Source: a virus. From it: a stretch of 21,761 nucleotides of DNA. The translations under genes were made by a program, and so were the position numbers. This document shows, piece after piece, positions 9,004 to 16,955 of the stretch; positions within the stretch are counted from its first letter, which is position 1, and the number at the start of each line of letters is the position of its first letter. The stretch lies in IMG/VR virus record IMGVR_UViG_3300020160_002649, positions 1 through 21,761 of that record; one strand, written 5' to 3'. Under the pieces are notes generated by a model. It had not been told where the DNA came from. It saw only the letters and a list, made by a program, of their open reading frames with translations, and did not search any database.

Positions 9004-10845
9004 TTATAGGGCTACTATTCTACCTTTTATGTCTACGTTAGGGTACTTAACCTCGAATATTGATGGGTCTAGTGAAGGGTATATTACATTGTTATTTGTA
9101 GCTCCTTGGATGTCATAGCTGTACTTTGAGTATCCGCTTGAAACTCCAGAAAGATTTACTACTTCGATGTTCTTTACTGTCTGTACTCCCTCAACAGAGT
9201 CAATTGCTGTATACAGATTTGAAAGTACAATCGGCTGATTTATTTGCCAGTTGTTGATGTCAAAGAAGCCTTGAACAGCTGTAAGTGTTCTTGCTAGCAC
9301 ATCTTGACCATTGTAATTTGGTCTAAGAACTATGTCATAATTTACTCCAAGATTAATGATATATGCAGACTTGATCTTTATAGCATCAGTAAGCATTCTA
9401 TAGTTCTGGAGGTATGTATTTATATTAGCGATCAGATTTGGAGAAGGGGCTGCAAGGTTGCCATTGAAGTCTAATCCAAGAACATATAGGCTCATTAGAA
9501 TAGGATCTCTCTCTGCTGGATCACTTGAGTTATAGTTTGCAAAAGTAACATCATCTTGGCTCACAAATGCCTTTGAAACTTTGCCCCACTGACCTGGCAT
9601 GCTAAGCGTTCTAGCAAGATAATCCTGTTGAGTTACTGCTCTGTACTGTGTAGGAAACTCTGCCATTGAGTTCATTCTAAGCTCTTCACTAGTATCTCCA
9701 TCACCTCCTCCAGAAGCAGCATCAGGGTTATTTGTGACTACTGTACTACTGTTTGCAGTATTTGTACCAGTGGCAGTAAAAGCTACTGGAGTTGTCAATT
9801 GATTAGCAAGAACATTATCCTGTGCGCCACCAGCAACAAGATATGTTATTGTGATAGTAGTGCCAGCTGGAGCTAAACCGTACGTCTGAGTAGTCACAAA
9901 GTTAGTTGGATCATATGCAGTATTTATCTGACTAAGACCTCCACCAGTAAGACCTACATTGACTGAATTTGGATTAGGGATATAAGCTATATCATTGCTG
10001 TTAGAATTGATACCAGAGCCAAACTCTATCACCAAACTTTCATTAGATTGGAATCTTGACGTAAATCTTCTTGGAGTTGATACCTTTTGCATTATATATG
10101 GTACAGTATTTTTATCAGTACTTGTATTTGCAGATCCGCTTAGAATGAAATCTTGAGCTAAATAAGGCACTTCATACCAGTTATTGCCAGCTGCATCTAC
10201 AGCGGATACAATTGATACAATGTTTGAATCATTGATAGTGACAGTGCTAAATCTTTCAGCGGCACCAAATGTGAATGACACCGTCTTTACCTGTCCAGAT
10301 ATAGCTTGAGTAGTCTTTTTAAGCAGATATGATGCAGGATTTGCCCCTAATAGTGAATATACAGATACCTCAGTTGGGTCTAAAGAAGATGACATTGTAA
10401 AGTCAACTCTCTGTGGAACATAAAAGTATACATTTGAGTTTACGTTTGACTTAACTTGCATGCCCTGTTGTATATTTAGAGCATAATCCCAGTCTGGAAC
10501 ATAGTTTGGTCCCACTTGCTTTACTGGTATTTGCTGATACACGTCTAAGTTTACAAGCGCAGTAGATACAACTTTAGGTCTATATCCAAGCATGTAAGCT
10601 AGGGTGTATAAGTTGTTGCTTTGTTTAGCATATTGTACAAAAGTTTCTTGTATCTGATTGTCAAGATAAAATGAAAGGACATCACCAACATAGGAAGCCA
10701 TCTCAATAAACATGCTACCTGGACTAGCTTGACTGAAGTCGGTATAATTCTGAGGAAAATATGCTTTTGCATACTCAATAAGATCTCCCTTAAACGAGTT
10801 AAAATTTTTATTTATGTACTTTATATCTTTGGTTTGATTTGACAT
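9004..10845 (-). CDS. gp6: Baseplate wedge protein, T4 gp6 type (Baseplate J family)
   Basis: 613 residues, close to T4 gp6 (about 660). The N-terminus has the typical wedge pattern: a short helical start, then YFPQNYTDFSQASPGSMFIE, ASYVGDVLSFYLDNQIQETF and LYTLAYMLGYRPK (residues about 29-92). A glycine-rich segment with TSEELRMNSMAEFPTQYRAV and TQQDYLARTLSMPGQWGKVS (residues about 385-425) matches the baseplate J-like core. In T4, gp6 forms the ring of wedge dimers that joins wedges to one another and to the hub and reshapes on contraction. It follows the gp25-like gene with one base between stop and start, the same partnership as gpW/gpJ in P2-type tails. The start ATG at 10845-10843 fits the conserved N-terminus. 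Confidence 0.9.
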   Translation of the reverse strand: MSNQTKDIKYINKNFNSFKGDLIEYAKAYFPQNYTDFSQASPGSMFIEMASYVGDVLSFYLDNQIQETFVQYAKQSNNLYTLAYMLGYRPKVVSTALVNLDVYQQIPVKQVGPNYVPDWDYALNIQQGMQVKSNVNSNVYFYVPQRVDFTMSSSLDPTEVSVYSLLGANPASYLLKKTTQAISGQVKTVSFTFGAAERFSTVTINDSNIVSIVSAVDAAGNNWYEVPYLAQDFILSGSANTSTDKNTVPYIMQKVSTPRRFTSRFQSNESLVIEFGSGINSNSNDIAYIPNPNSVNVGLTGGGLSQINTAYDPTNFVTTQTYGLAPAGTTITITYLVAGGAQDNVLANQLTTPVAFTATGTNTANSSTVVTNNPDAASGGGDGDTSEELRMNSMAEFPTQYRAVTQQDYLARTLSMPGQWGKVSKAFVSQDDVTFANYNSSDPAERDPILMSLYVLGLDFNGNLAAPSPNLIANINTYLQNYRMLTDAIKIKSAYIINLGVNYDIVLRPNYNGQDVLARTLTAVQGFFDINNWQINQPIVLSNLYTAIDSVEGVQTVKNIEVVNLSGVSSGYSKYSYDIQGATNNNVIYPSLDPSIFEVKYPNVDIKGRIVAL

Positions 10846-10846
10846 C

Positions 10847-11260
10847 TTATCCGTTTTGTATCTTTAAGACTAGGCTATCTGTGGTTCTTATATTCTTCAG
10901 AGAGTAAGTCATTGTTATTGTTATTGAGTTATCGTCTGGGCTACCTACAATGCTCAAGGAGTTCACTAAAACATTTGGGAAGTATGATTCTATCTGATTA
11001 GAAATAGTCTGCTTGAGGCTATCCAGATCGTCTTGTGTGATCTGTTCAAACAGTCTTGATCTAAGTCCAGCACCAAAGTTTGGATTAAAAGGCCTCTCCC
11101 TTCTATCAGTCAACATAAAGTTGATCATGTTATACTTTGTCTGCTCTGCTGTAGTATAAACAGAAGTAAATACATTAGGAGCTTGAAATGGAATTGCAAC
11201 CCCGACTGCGGTCGATGGTTTTAAATCTACTACTGGTATCTGTTTTAGTCCGTATGCCAT
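10847..11260 (-). CDS. gp25: Baseplate wedge protein, T4 gp25 type (GPW/gp25 family)
   Basis: 137 residues against 132 in T4 gp25. The hallmark motif is present at residues about 45-72: NFMLTDRRERPFNPNFGAG followed by LRSRLFEQ, including the conserved E-R-P-F-N-P and F-G-x-x-L-R elements. The C-terminal half (residues about 88-135) has alternating strands ending in DSLVLKIQNG, as in the family. gp25 forms the part of the wedge that contacts gp6 and primes sheath assembly. An AGGAG lies 12 nt upstream of the ATG, too far for an ideal ribosome site and inside the previous gene's last codons. Only one base separates the upstream stop from this start. Confidence 0.92.
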   Translation of the reverse strand: MAYGLKQIPVVDLKPSTAVGVAIPFQAPNVFTSVYTTAEQTKYNMINFMLTDRRERPFNPNFGAGLRSRLFEQITQDDLDSLKQTISNQIESYFPNVLVNSLSIVGSPDDNSITITMTYSLKNIRTTDSLVLKIQNG

Positions 11261-11261
11261 A

Positions 11262-11735
11262 TTACTTCATATCTCCTGACTGAATGAGTTTATCCATTAA
11301 TGCACTGAAATCTGGCACAACATTTACTTGTACTGCTTCAATGCTGCCAGCTCCTCTTGCTGATGATAACATGTCTTCTATACCACCTACTTGATCTACT
11401 GCAGGCTGGAATACTTCCATTGGGTGTCTATCTGCTACGTCATAACCAAATCCAGCAGCATCATCGCTAGTCATGCTTATCATAGTCTCTTGCAATAGGC
11501 TGTTTATAGCTTTATTATTTGCAAAAGTTGGAGCTGTTTGCTTATTTACTGGTTGAGGTCTTCTTGGTTCATTTAAAGTCAAAGGCACTCCATACATATC
11601 TTTTGTGCTCTCTTTTAGTTGAACTTTATTTTCTGGTATAGACTTGATCTCTTTGAGTATCTTAGGCATCTCTTCTCGGATGGCCTTTTGGACCTCTTCT
11701 CTGATCATTTTCCTAAATAAATCTGATTTTGTCAT
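11262..11735 (-). CDS. Uncharacterised baseplate-region protein, 157 aa
   Basis: The first 30 residues (MTKSDLFRKMIREEVQKAIR and onward) form a strongly charged amphipathic helix. The rest is polar, with proline-rich stretches around residues 50-70 (LTLNEPRRPQPVN) and a short acidic or amphipathic C-terminus (DFSALMDKLIQSGD). There is no membrane segment, signal or catalytic motif. The layout suggests a helical docking segment plus a flexible region, as in an adaptor or assembly factor, but I cannot assign a family. It is located immediately before the gp25-like gene, and its leader carries a TATTTATA element 4 nt before the ATG. A structural or assembly role is inferred from position only. 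Confidence 0.68.
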   Translation of the reverse strand: MTKSDLFRKMIREEVQKAIREEMPKILKEIKSIPENKVQLKESTKDMYGVPLTLNEPRRPQPVNKQTAPTFANNKAINSLLQETMISMTSDDAAGFGYDVADRHPMEVFQPAVDQVGGIEDMLSSARGAGSIEAVQVNVVPDFSALMDKLIQSGDMK

Positions 11736-11739
11736 ATTC

Positions 11740-11750
11740 TATAAATATCT
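11740..11750 (-). promoter_or_regulatory. TATTTATA element upstream of the 157-aa gene
   Basis: In gene direction the gap reads AGATATTTATA, sharing 11 nt with the elements at 2261-2276 and 21671-21686. The core at 11740-11747 ends 4 nt before the start codon, which is too close for a -10 box serving this start. On the plus strand it reads TATAAATA. Confidence 0.42.
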
Positions 11751-11758
11751 TTTAATGT

Positions 11759-13576
11759 TTATTTTTTTACTGAATTTATGTCTGAGTTTAGCTTTTCTTT
11801 GCTTTGTTGCATTATCTTCTTAATTCGCTCTCTAAGTGACTTTCCACCTTTTAGTTTATTTACAAAAGCATTAAGACCAAGTCCATCATTTTCATCTTCA
11901 TTGTCTGGAGAGTCTAAATATTCACTTGTAGCAGTTGAAATTGGAATATCGTCCATAGAGATTGTATTATCTTCTATAGCAGCCATTGCTTCATTTAATA
12001 TCTCCATTTGTTGATTAGTAAATGCCTGCTCTTGAGGTTTAGTCAATCCTTTTGAAGTAAGAAGTAACTTAACTTGGTTTATAATTACACTATCATCAGA
12101 TGCAAATGTATAATCTGATTTAACAACCTCAATACCAGCACCGTCTACTGCAATACCATATCTTCTTGGAAGTGTAGTCTTAAGAACATTCTGGTCTGAT
12201 ACTTCTTCTGTAAGTATTTCTATTGTATAACCCTCATATGATTTTTTGTTATTTTCTTTTTTTGCTTCATAGTTAACAATAAAGTCTTTAAGAGCTTGAT
12301 TTGTAGCTTTTAATTGATTTGTTGCTCGTTCTAATTCATTACGAGTCTGAGCATCTGCTGGATTTGTATTTTCATTCTCTCTTGTACATGCTTTAAATTT
12401 CTGAAGTATAGTCTCCAGATCTGCAACTATTTGATCTAAGACAGCAGTAAGACCTCTTAACATACTAACTATCATAGCAATGAATAGATTTATTTGCGCT
12501 AAAAGTTTTATAGTATTTTTAAGATACTCATCTAGCTTTCTTTCTCCTTTTGCAAGCCCGGTATTGACTCCTGTTGTTGTAACTATACTTGGTAATGGTA
12601 GTGTTATAAAGAAGTTTATCAAAATTCTAAATATTTTTACTAGAATTAACAGTATTCTTATTGTAAATTGGAGATATTCTATGTACTTTAAGATAAATGC
12701 AGCTCCTTTATTTATAGGAATTAGCAGACTTTGTATGCTACCTATAGTATCACTTAGCTTTTTTGCATCTATATTGTCTGCTCCAAGCTTATCTATAGTT
12801 TCATATACAGAAGGATTAATAGCAGATTGAGCAAAATTAACAAGACTTGCTGGACTACTCAATCCCTGTATAAGCACGCACGTATTTCTTAATATGCTTA
12901 TGGTCTTTAGTATCTTATTTATTTGTTCATTATCCGTATTTGATACATTATTGCTATTTTGCCATTTTGAAAGCGTATCAGTTAACCAATTATTTAATTG
13001 ATCTACTTGAGGAAACGCTTTACGCATGTCTTCAGATCCTAGATACTCTTGATTTGTTAGCTTTTGTAGATTAGGAGATACAGAAGCTATAAATGTTGAT
13101 ATAGTTGCTCCAGGATTTGCGCTTAAAGAGTATACTCTATTAAACTCATCTATAGCAATTTGAATTTCATATGCAATCTTTTGAACTTTCCACTTAAAAT
13201 CATTAGGCGGTGGAGTTTGATTTGGATTGAACTTTGCAACATTAAGATTATCAGTAAGATTACTAATAGTATTAATTATAGAGCAGAGATCTAAAGATGC
13301 AAGTAGTGCTGTAATATATGCAATGCCATAGTCTGTAAAGCTTGAAGACTTTTGTCCCTTTTTAGATGAAGTTTTGCCAAAGAATATCTCTGGAAACTTT
13401 CTAAAGTATGAAAGGATTGACTTCCAGATATTGTCTGTTACAGCCGCCATTCCTTTTCCATTAGTACTTCCAACGCTTTTATCAAGAGAGTCAGAGATGT
13501 TTTTAAGTTGTTTAAAAGACTCTCTTATCTTTTTTAACTGCTCTGATAGATTGGCTATAGGTTTTTCCTGTGACAT
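11759..13576 (-). CDS. Uncharacterised 605-aa virion-region protein with hydrophobic central helices
   Basis: The N-terminal 300 residues are predicted mostly helical. Residues about 303-335 (FTIRILLILVKIFRILINFF followed by ITLPLPSIVTTTG) and about 357-380 (LLAQINLFIAMIVSMLRGL) are strongly hydrophobic and could be membrane-active or buried helices. A coiled-coil-prone stretch follows at about 380-445. Then comes a beta-like domain at 447-505 (YEGYTIEILTEEV, PRRYGIAVDGAG), and a Lys-rich C-terminus. It lies between the spike genes and gp25, which suggests a hub-proximal or injected protein. A tape measure is less likely given its modest length and the interior hydrophobic block. Its ATG overlaps the preceding stop as TAATG. 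Codon content is very A/T-rich: 12601-12660 has only 11 G/C in 60. Confidence 0.7.
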   Translation of the reverse strand: MSQEKPIANLSEQLKKIRESFKQLKNISDSLDKSVGSTNGKGMAAVTDNIWKSILSYFRKFPEIFFGKTSSKKGQKSSSFTDYGIAYITALLASLDLCSIINTISNLTDNLNVAKFNPNQTPPPNDFKWKVQKIAYEIQIAIDEFNRVYSLSANPGATISTFIASVSPNLQKLTNQEYLGSEDMRKAFPQVDQLNNWLTDTLSKWQNSNNVSNTDNEQINKILKTISILRNTCVLIQGLSSPASLVNFAQSAINPSVYETIDKLGADNIDAKKLSDTIGSIQSLLIPINKGAAFILKYIEYLQFTIRILLILVKIFRILINFFITLPLPSIVTTTGVNTGLAKGERKLDEYLKNTIKLLAQINLFIAMIVSMLRGLTAVLDQIVADLETILQKFKACTRENENTNPADAQTRNELERATNQLKATNQALKDFIVNYEAKKENNKKSYEGYTIEILTEEVSDQNVLKTTLPRRYGIAVDGAGIEVVKSDYTFASDDSVIINQVKLLLTSKGLTKPQEQAFTNQQMEILNEAMAAIEDNTISMDDIPISTATSEYLDSPDNEDENDGLGLNAFVNKLKGGKSLRERIKKIMQQSKEKLNSDINSVKK

Positions 13577-14010
13577 TATTTAGTGTATGTGGTCTTTGAC
13601 AATATATTCTGTAGCCTAGATTGAATGTCTTTTAATGATATCATAGATGTGCTTCCAGCTACTTGAATTGTTGCAAGAGATGCTGCAGTGCTTATGTCAT
13701 CAGTACCATTTGCCTTTGACATAGCATTTGATAGCAAAGTCAGTACATCGTTCATATCAGATAGAACTGATTGTAAAGAATTTCCAAGAGGTACCGGTTC
13801 TCCAAACTGTTCTGCTTTATTACCAAGTTCTATCTTAGGTGAATCGATTAGGACTTTCTCTTTTGAGTCCAGGTTTATTGTACCTACAGAAGATAGTCCC
13901 ACAGTAGCTTTACCAAAGAGAAAAACTCCATCCTTTTTTGAATGGAGAGTGACTCTATCTGAAGTTAATATGATCTGATTGCCTTTATATGGAAATTCTG
14001 GGATTATCAT
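13576..14010 (-). CDS. Beta-helix spike-tip protein, gp5 C-terminal-like
   Basis: 144 residues. Residues about 10-62 show short regular strands with turns (GNQIILTSDRVTLHSKKDGV, then TINLDSKEKVLIDSPKIELG). This is the pattern of the trimeric beta-helix of T4 gp5/VgrG-type needles. Then a short loop with GEPVPLGNSLQSVLSDMND starts a helical tail (residues about 75-143). In T4 the needle is the C-terminal part of gp5, but here it is a separate gene, overlapping the gp5-like gene as ATGA. It probably assembles on the OB-fold protein to form the membrane-piercing spike. No PAAR-like tip motif was noticed. Alternative: a spike chaperone or adaptor. Confidence 0.68.
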   Translation of the reverse strand: MIIPEFPYKGNQIILTSDRVTLHSKKDGVFLFGKATVGLSSVGTINLDSKEKVLIDSPKIELGNKAEQFGEPVPLGNSLQSVLSDMNDVLTLLSNAMSKANGTDDISTAASLATIQVAGSTSMISLKDIQSRLQNILSKTTYTK

Positions 14011-14921
14011 GCTTGATTAAATGTACGTTTATCTTGATCTGCTGCTGGAGTATAATCAGTTGACACTGGTTTTTCAAATATCTTTGGTGTGCTTGTAACT
14101 TCTGTTGATACTGTAGGCTTAGAATAAGAATTCATAGGGAAGTTATTAAGATCCTCAAGCACTATCCTTTGTCCAGAAGTCATGTATATAGAAGCCTTAT
14201 CTGTATTTATATCCTCAACTGTACTTGCAAATTTATCTATTGGATTGGTTACACTTCCCTGCCCATTTCTAATTATAGTTATTGGAGATCCGTTTGCTCC
14301 TGTATCAGACCAGGGGTTATATCCTTTGAACTTTGTTACCGTTGATCCAAATCTTATAGACTGACCATATCGACCTTCAACTATAGAATCCCCCTCAAAA
14401 TTGGTAAGATTTCTAATGCCATCCGATTCAGTAAAAGTGTAGCCTTTTGGTAGCTCTGGAGGAGTGCCAGATGAACCTCCATATTCAGGTTGTTTGACAT
14501 ATTGTGATAAAAATTGACTGTATTCCAGCATATTTGGAATCACATTGTGGTTTATTGAGCCCCACAAAGCGTAAGCTGGCATGTAAAATAATTTTTGATT
14601 GTCTTTACTATCATTTAAACCGTCAGATGGACCATAAAATATTGCAACTATCTCACCTACAAGTGGAAATTGTTTTATAAAACTAAACATTGGATATGCG
14701 AAATTATTCTCATTTCCATTATTTGTGCTGGTGACTTTTGAATATAGCCTGTCAAATCGTATCTTACCTATGTCTGCAGCTGTCTTATAGTCTGGATTAC
14801 GTAGCTTTGTATTATCAACATAGGGATTCAATACAATAGACTTAACCCTTCCAATATAGAAAGGAGCTCCGGTATTTTTTGATTTTCCAGATCCTAAAAT
14901 ATGACCAAAGCTATTTGACAT
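14007..14921 (-). CDS. gp5: gp5-like baseplate hub/spike protein with OB fold and no lysozyme domain
   Basis: 304 residues. The N-terminal ~120 residues show an OB-fold pattern: YIGRVKSIVLNP (22-33), DIGKIRFDRLY (50-60), QFPLVGEIVAIFYGPSDG (84-101). A second segment contains IVEGRYGQSIRFGSTV (180-195) and SPITIIRNGQG (212-222), typical of gp5-like proteins in marine T4-type phages. T4 gp5 is 575 aa with a central lysozyme domain; no lysozyme segment is present here. The C-terminal ~60 residues are Pro/Thr/Ser-rich and probably flexible. The start is supported by AAAGGAG seven bases before the ATG, the only clear Shine-Dalgarno sequence in the window. The gene overlaps its upstream neighbour by 11 nt and the beta-helix gene downstream by 4 nt. 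Confidence 0.78.
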   Translation of the reverse strand: MSNSFGHILGSGKSKNTGAPFYIGRVKSIVLNPYVDNTKLRNPDYKTAADIGKIRFDRLYSKVTSTNNGNENNFAYPMFSFIKQFPLVGEIVAIFYGPSDGLNDSKDNQKLFYMPAYALWGSINHNVIPNMLEYSQFLSQYVKQPEYGGSSGTPPELPKGYTFTESDGIRNLTNFEGDSIVEGRYGQSIRFGSTVTKFKGYNPWSDTGANGSPITIIRNGQGSVTNPIDKFASTVEDINTDKASIYMTSGQRIVLEDLNNFPMNSYSKPTVSTEVTSTPKIFEKPVSTDYTPAADQDKRTFNQA

Positions 14922-15276
14922 CTACTATCTCCTTTGGTGCTTTAATTACATTTATCTCTTGGAATAACTGCTCAACATCTTTCTCTGTCAGTATGCCTAG
15001 ATCATCTGAATCATCTTTCTTAGCGCTCTCGGCTGCTTTCTGGAACACATTAACCAGCTTTAGAATGGTTTCATCGTTCTTTAAGCTAGAGTCCATTAAA
15101 CCTTTTAACATAGGAATGATCACTACTGCATCACCAGGGTTTGATATCATCCCAGCTAGCCTAGTGATCTCCGTTTTTAGCATTTGATCTTGACTTTTAT
15201 GGTTATCATAGACTTCTTTTACAAGATCTTCTAGATTTTTACCATTAAATACTGATTGACTTAAATCTAAAGCCAT
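14911..15276 (-). CDS. Uncharacterised helical protein between late sigma and spike genes
   Basis: 121 residues, predicted mainly helical and acidic, with no membrane segment or catalytic motif. Segments include NLEDLVKEVYDNHKSQDQML (14-33) and ILTEKDVEQLFQEINVIKAP (95-114). It starts 20 nt after the sigma factor stop and overlaps the gp5-like gene by 11 nt. Its place next to a gp55-like factor raised the question of a gp33-type coactivator (112 aa in T4). However, the C-terminus (KEIVDVK) has no hydrophobic clamp-binding end like that of gp33, and I see no sequence likeness. Function unknown. Confidence 0.68.
   Translation of the reverse strand: MALDLSQSVFNGKNLEDLVKEVYDNHKSQDQMLKTEITRLAGMISNPGDAVVIIPMLKGLMDSSLKNDETILKLVNVFQKAAESAKKDDSDDLGILTEKDVEQLFQEINVIKAPKEIVDVK
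14929..14935 (-). promoter_or_regulatory. Ribosome binding site of the gp5-like gene
   Basis: In gene direction AAAGGAG lies seven bases before the ATG at 14921-14919. It is the only strong Shine-Dalgarno sequence near a start in this window and fixes the start of the gp5-like protein. It lies inside the 3' end of the upstream gene. Confidence 0.7.
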
Positions 15277-15288
15277 ATGTCTTTTCCT

Positions 15289-15296
15289 TATAAATA
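15289..15296 (-). promoter_or_regulatory. TATTTATA element upstream of the 121-aa gene
   Basis: Immediately after the sigma gene stop, the gene-sense strand reads TAGTATTTATAAGG. The core is 12 nt before the start codon. The opposite strand reads TATAAATA. This copy lacks the GA extension seen in the other three elements. Confidence 0.4.
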
Positions 15297-16031
15297 CTAA
15301 TAATCGTCGTTTTCTATTCGTCTATTTAGTATTCTCTTATAAATGACTTTAATTTGAGTTATTACACTTGTTATTGCAGTAGATTTAACATCAGCCATCT
15401 CCTTTACATAGACATAGAGGACTTTTTTGTTTGAAATATCTATCTGATCTGATCTTTTAAGTATTTCAATAATAGCATCAGCTGCTTTTATCTCATCTTC
15501 TTTGTCAAACATATCAATCATGTTCTTTTCCAGATGATCAATTAGCTCTGCAATCACTGAAGATCTATCTAATTCATTACTGACTGGCTGCATTACAAGA
15601 CTATCGATGGTCCTTTCATCATTATCCACATTATCAAGAGGCTTTTTCTCAACTAGCTTATCGTAATTCCTTTGACAATATGAAATCAGATACCTTTTTG
15701 TTATAGTGCCAAAATATGAATAAGCTTTTCCTTTTGATATGTCATAAAGATGAATCTTCTGGAGCAAGAAAGATATAACTTCGTATTTTAGATCCTCAAG
15801 ACTCTCAACTTCAGTATGATAAAACTTAAAAGTGTGGATTATATTCTCTGCAAGTTTATAGAAAGCATTGTGAATCTCAGTATTGTATATTTTATTCCTT
15901 TCTGATTCACTTGTAGACTCCCTATATCGTATAATTGCGTCCTGAGTATCTAAAGTAAAGTAGTCTATCTTTGATTTTGGCTTTCTTTTTCTAGGTTTGC
16001 CCTTCTTTGTAAGTAATACCTCCTCTACCAT
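15297..16031 (-). CDS. gp55: Late-transcription sigma factor, T4 gp55-like
   Basis: 244 residues against 185 in T4 gp55. Residues about 55-125 match sigma region 2 as seen in gp55-type factors: NAFYKLAENIIHTFKFYH, LEDLKYEVISFLLQKIHLYD, KGKAYSYFGTITKRYLISYC. This region would bind the host RNA polymerase core and melt late promoters. A basic N-terminus (KKGKPRKRKPKSK) and an extra C-terminal helical segment (about 178-240, including YVKEMADVKSTAITSVITQI) go beyond T4 gp55 and may form a helix-turn-helix. The last residues (RRIENDDY) do not look like the hydrophobic sliding-clamp-binding end of T4 gp55. It sits inside the late convoy, two bases after its upstream neighbour. The family call is good; promoter specificity is unknown. 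Confidence 0.82.
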   Translation of the reverse strand: MVEEVLLTKKGKPRKRKPKSKIDYFTLDTQDAIIRYRESTSESERNKIYNTEIHNAFYKLAENIIHTFKFYHTEVESLEDLKYEVISFLLQKIHLYDISKGKAYSYFGTITKRYLISYCQRNYDKLVEKKPLDNVDNDERTIDSLVMQPVSNELDRSSVIAELIDHLEKNMIDMFDKEDEIKAADAIIEILKRSDQIDISNKKVLYVYVKEMADVKSTAITSVITQIKVIYKRILNRRIENDDY

Positions 16032-16033
16032 GC

Positions 16034-16306
16034 TTATAGTTTACTTGTGAATTGCTTGATATTCTCTTGCATCGCTTTGATATCTTCGAATAAGATCTTA
16101 AGTTCTTGATCTCCAGATATCCACATAGTTGAATCTATCTTTGCTGCAGTTTTATCGATATTATCTGCAAGACCTAATACAGATCTGATAAAATTATCCT
16201 GCCTTTTAAGCATTTCCTCTAGCTTAACATTCTTATTATATAAATTCCAGATCACATAAGCTACGATTGTGATTGGCCAAATTACTATTGATATTATTCC
16301 TAACAT
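16034..16306 (-). CDS. Small membrane-anchored protein with cytoplasmic helix
   Basis: 90 residues. Residues about 2-23 (LGIISIVIWPITIVAYVIWN) are a single hydrophobic segment, followed by a basic/charged amphipathic helix (KNVKLEEMLKRQDNFI, 25-40) and another helical stretch to the end. The protein probably sits in the host inner membrane with the bulk on one side. There is no cleavage site, no lipobox and no holin-specific feature such as a second membrane helix. It could be a holin-like, superinfection-exclusion or membrane-scaffold protein, but nothing decides between these. It abuts the HD hydrolase gene upstream (one base) and the sigma factor downstream (two bases). Confidence 0.72.
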   Translation of the reverse strand: MLGIISIVIWPITIVAYVIWNLYNKNVKLEEMLKRQDNFIRSVLGLADNIDKTAAKIDSTMWISGDQELKILFEDIKAMQENIKQFTSKL

Positions 16307-16307
16307 A

Positions 16308-16955
16308 TTACCCTTTATTTACGTCGTTTTCAACTCTAGATGCCATTAAATCTGCTTGATGCAAGATATATGGAAGATGTCCTTTTATTTGAGATTCTGG
16401 AGTATGTGTTTTAAGATATGCTTCATTTCCAGGTTCGTACAATCCATCGTGTACTTTTATTGCAATATATTCATTCTCAGTTACTTGTATGCCAGCTTTC
16501 TGAAGATAAAACAGACTACGATCAGCGATTCTCATGTGCTGAATCTCTGGGTTGTATGTGAAATACCTTCCTTGATTCTTCTGATGCCATTCTGAAGTCT
16601 GTGGAATATAAAAAGGCTGATCGTTTGTTCCCAGCTTTCCAAGATCGTGGTTTATTGCGGCAAATACAAGTTCTTCAGTTGTGTGAGTCTTTTCTTGACC
16701 AAATTTATCCCAAACTTTATCAAATACCAGTGCTGCTTCAGTTACTCTGACAACATGCTCAACATATCCGCCTACAAAGCAATTGTGATGATCAAGTTTA
16801 GTAGATGCTGGAGAAGTTAGAAGCGTAACCTCAATACTTTTGTAAAATTTGATAAGCTTTTTAGTTCTTTCATTGTCTGGAAGATACTTTTTAATCAAAT
16901 CATAGAATTTTTCTACATTTTCAATTAGTTGCTGTTCACTTAATTCTTTCATCAT
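16308..16955 (-). CDS. HD-domain phosphohydrolase
   Basis: 215 residues with the HD-superfamily metal-binding pattern: His67 in GGYVEHVVRVTEA, His103-Asp104 in INHDLGKLG, a later His169-Asp170 (KVHDGLY), and Asp202 in LHQADLMASR. These residues would hold one or two divalent metals for phosphomonoester or phosphodiester hydrolysis; the substrate cannot be told from sequence. Possible roles are nucleotide or second-messenger breakdown or nucleotide-pool adjustment. The N-terminal 60 residues are helical. The first ATG overlaps the upstream stop as ATGA, and a second Met follows directly, so the start is uncertain by one codon. It lies with a redox protein and a small membrane protein just ahead of the late sigma factor. 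Confidence 0.85.
   Translation of the reverse strand: MMKELSEQQLIENVEKFYDLIKKYLPDNERTKKLIKFYKSIEVTLLTSPASTKLDHHNCFVGGYVEHVVRVTEAALVFDKVWDKFGQEKTHTTEELVFAAINHDLGKLGTNDQPFYIPQTSEWHQKNQGRYFTYNPEIQHMRIADRSLFYLQKAGIQVTENEYIAIKVHDGLYEPGNEAYLKTHTPESQIKGHLPYILHQADLMASRVENDVNKG

Noticed and set aside
11778-13978. Several plus-strand open frames (11778-12014, 12480-12830, 13374-13583, 13688-13978) opposite the 605-aa and beta-helix genes
   Set aside because: They have biased, low-complexity Ser/Phe/Ile-rich translations typical of the reverse of A/T-rich coding DNA and conflict with a tightly packed convoy.
14911-15276. gp33-type late coactivator
   Set aside because: Size and position are suggestive, but no sequence likeness and no hydrophobic clamp-binding C-terminus are visible.
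14879-16595. Plus-strand frames at 14879-15187 and 16356-16595
   Set aside because: Both are antisense to genes with clear motifs or packed junctions, and neither has a leader or family pattern.
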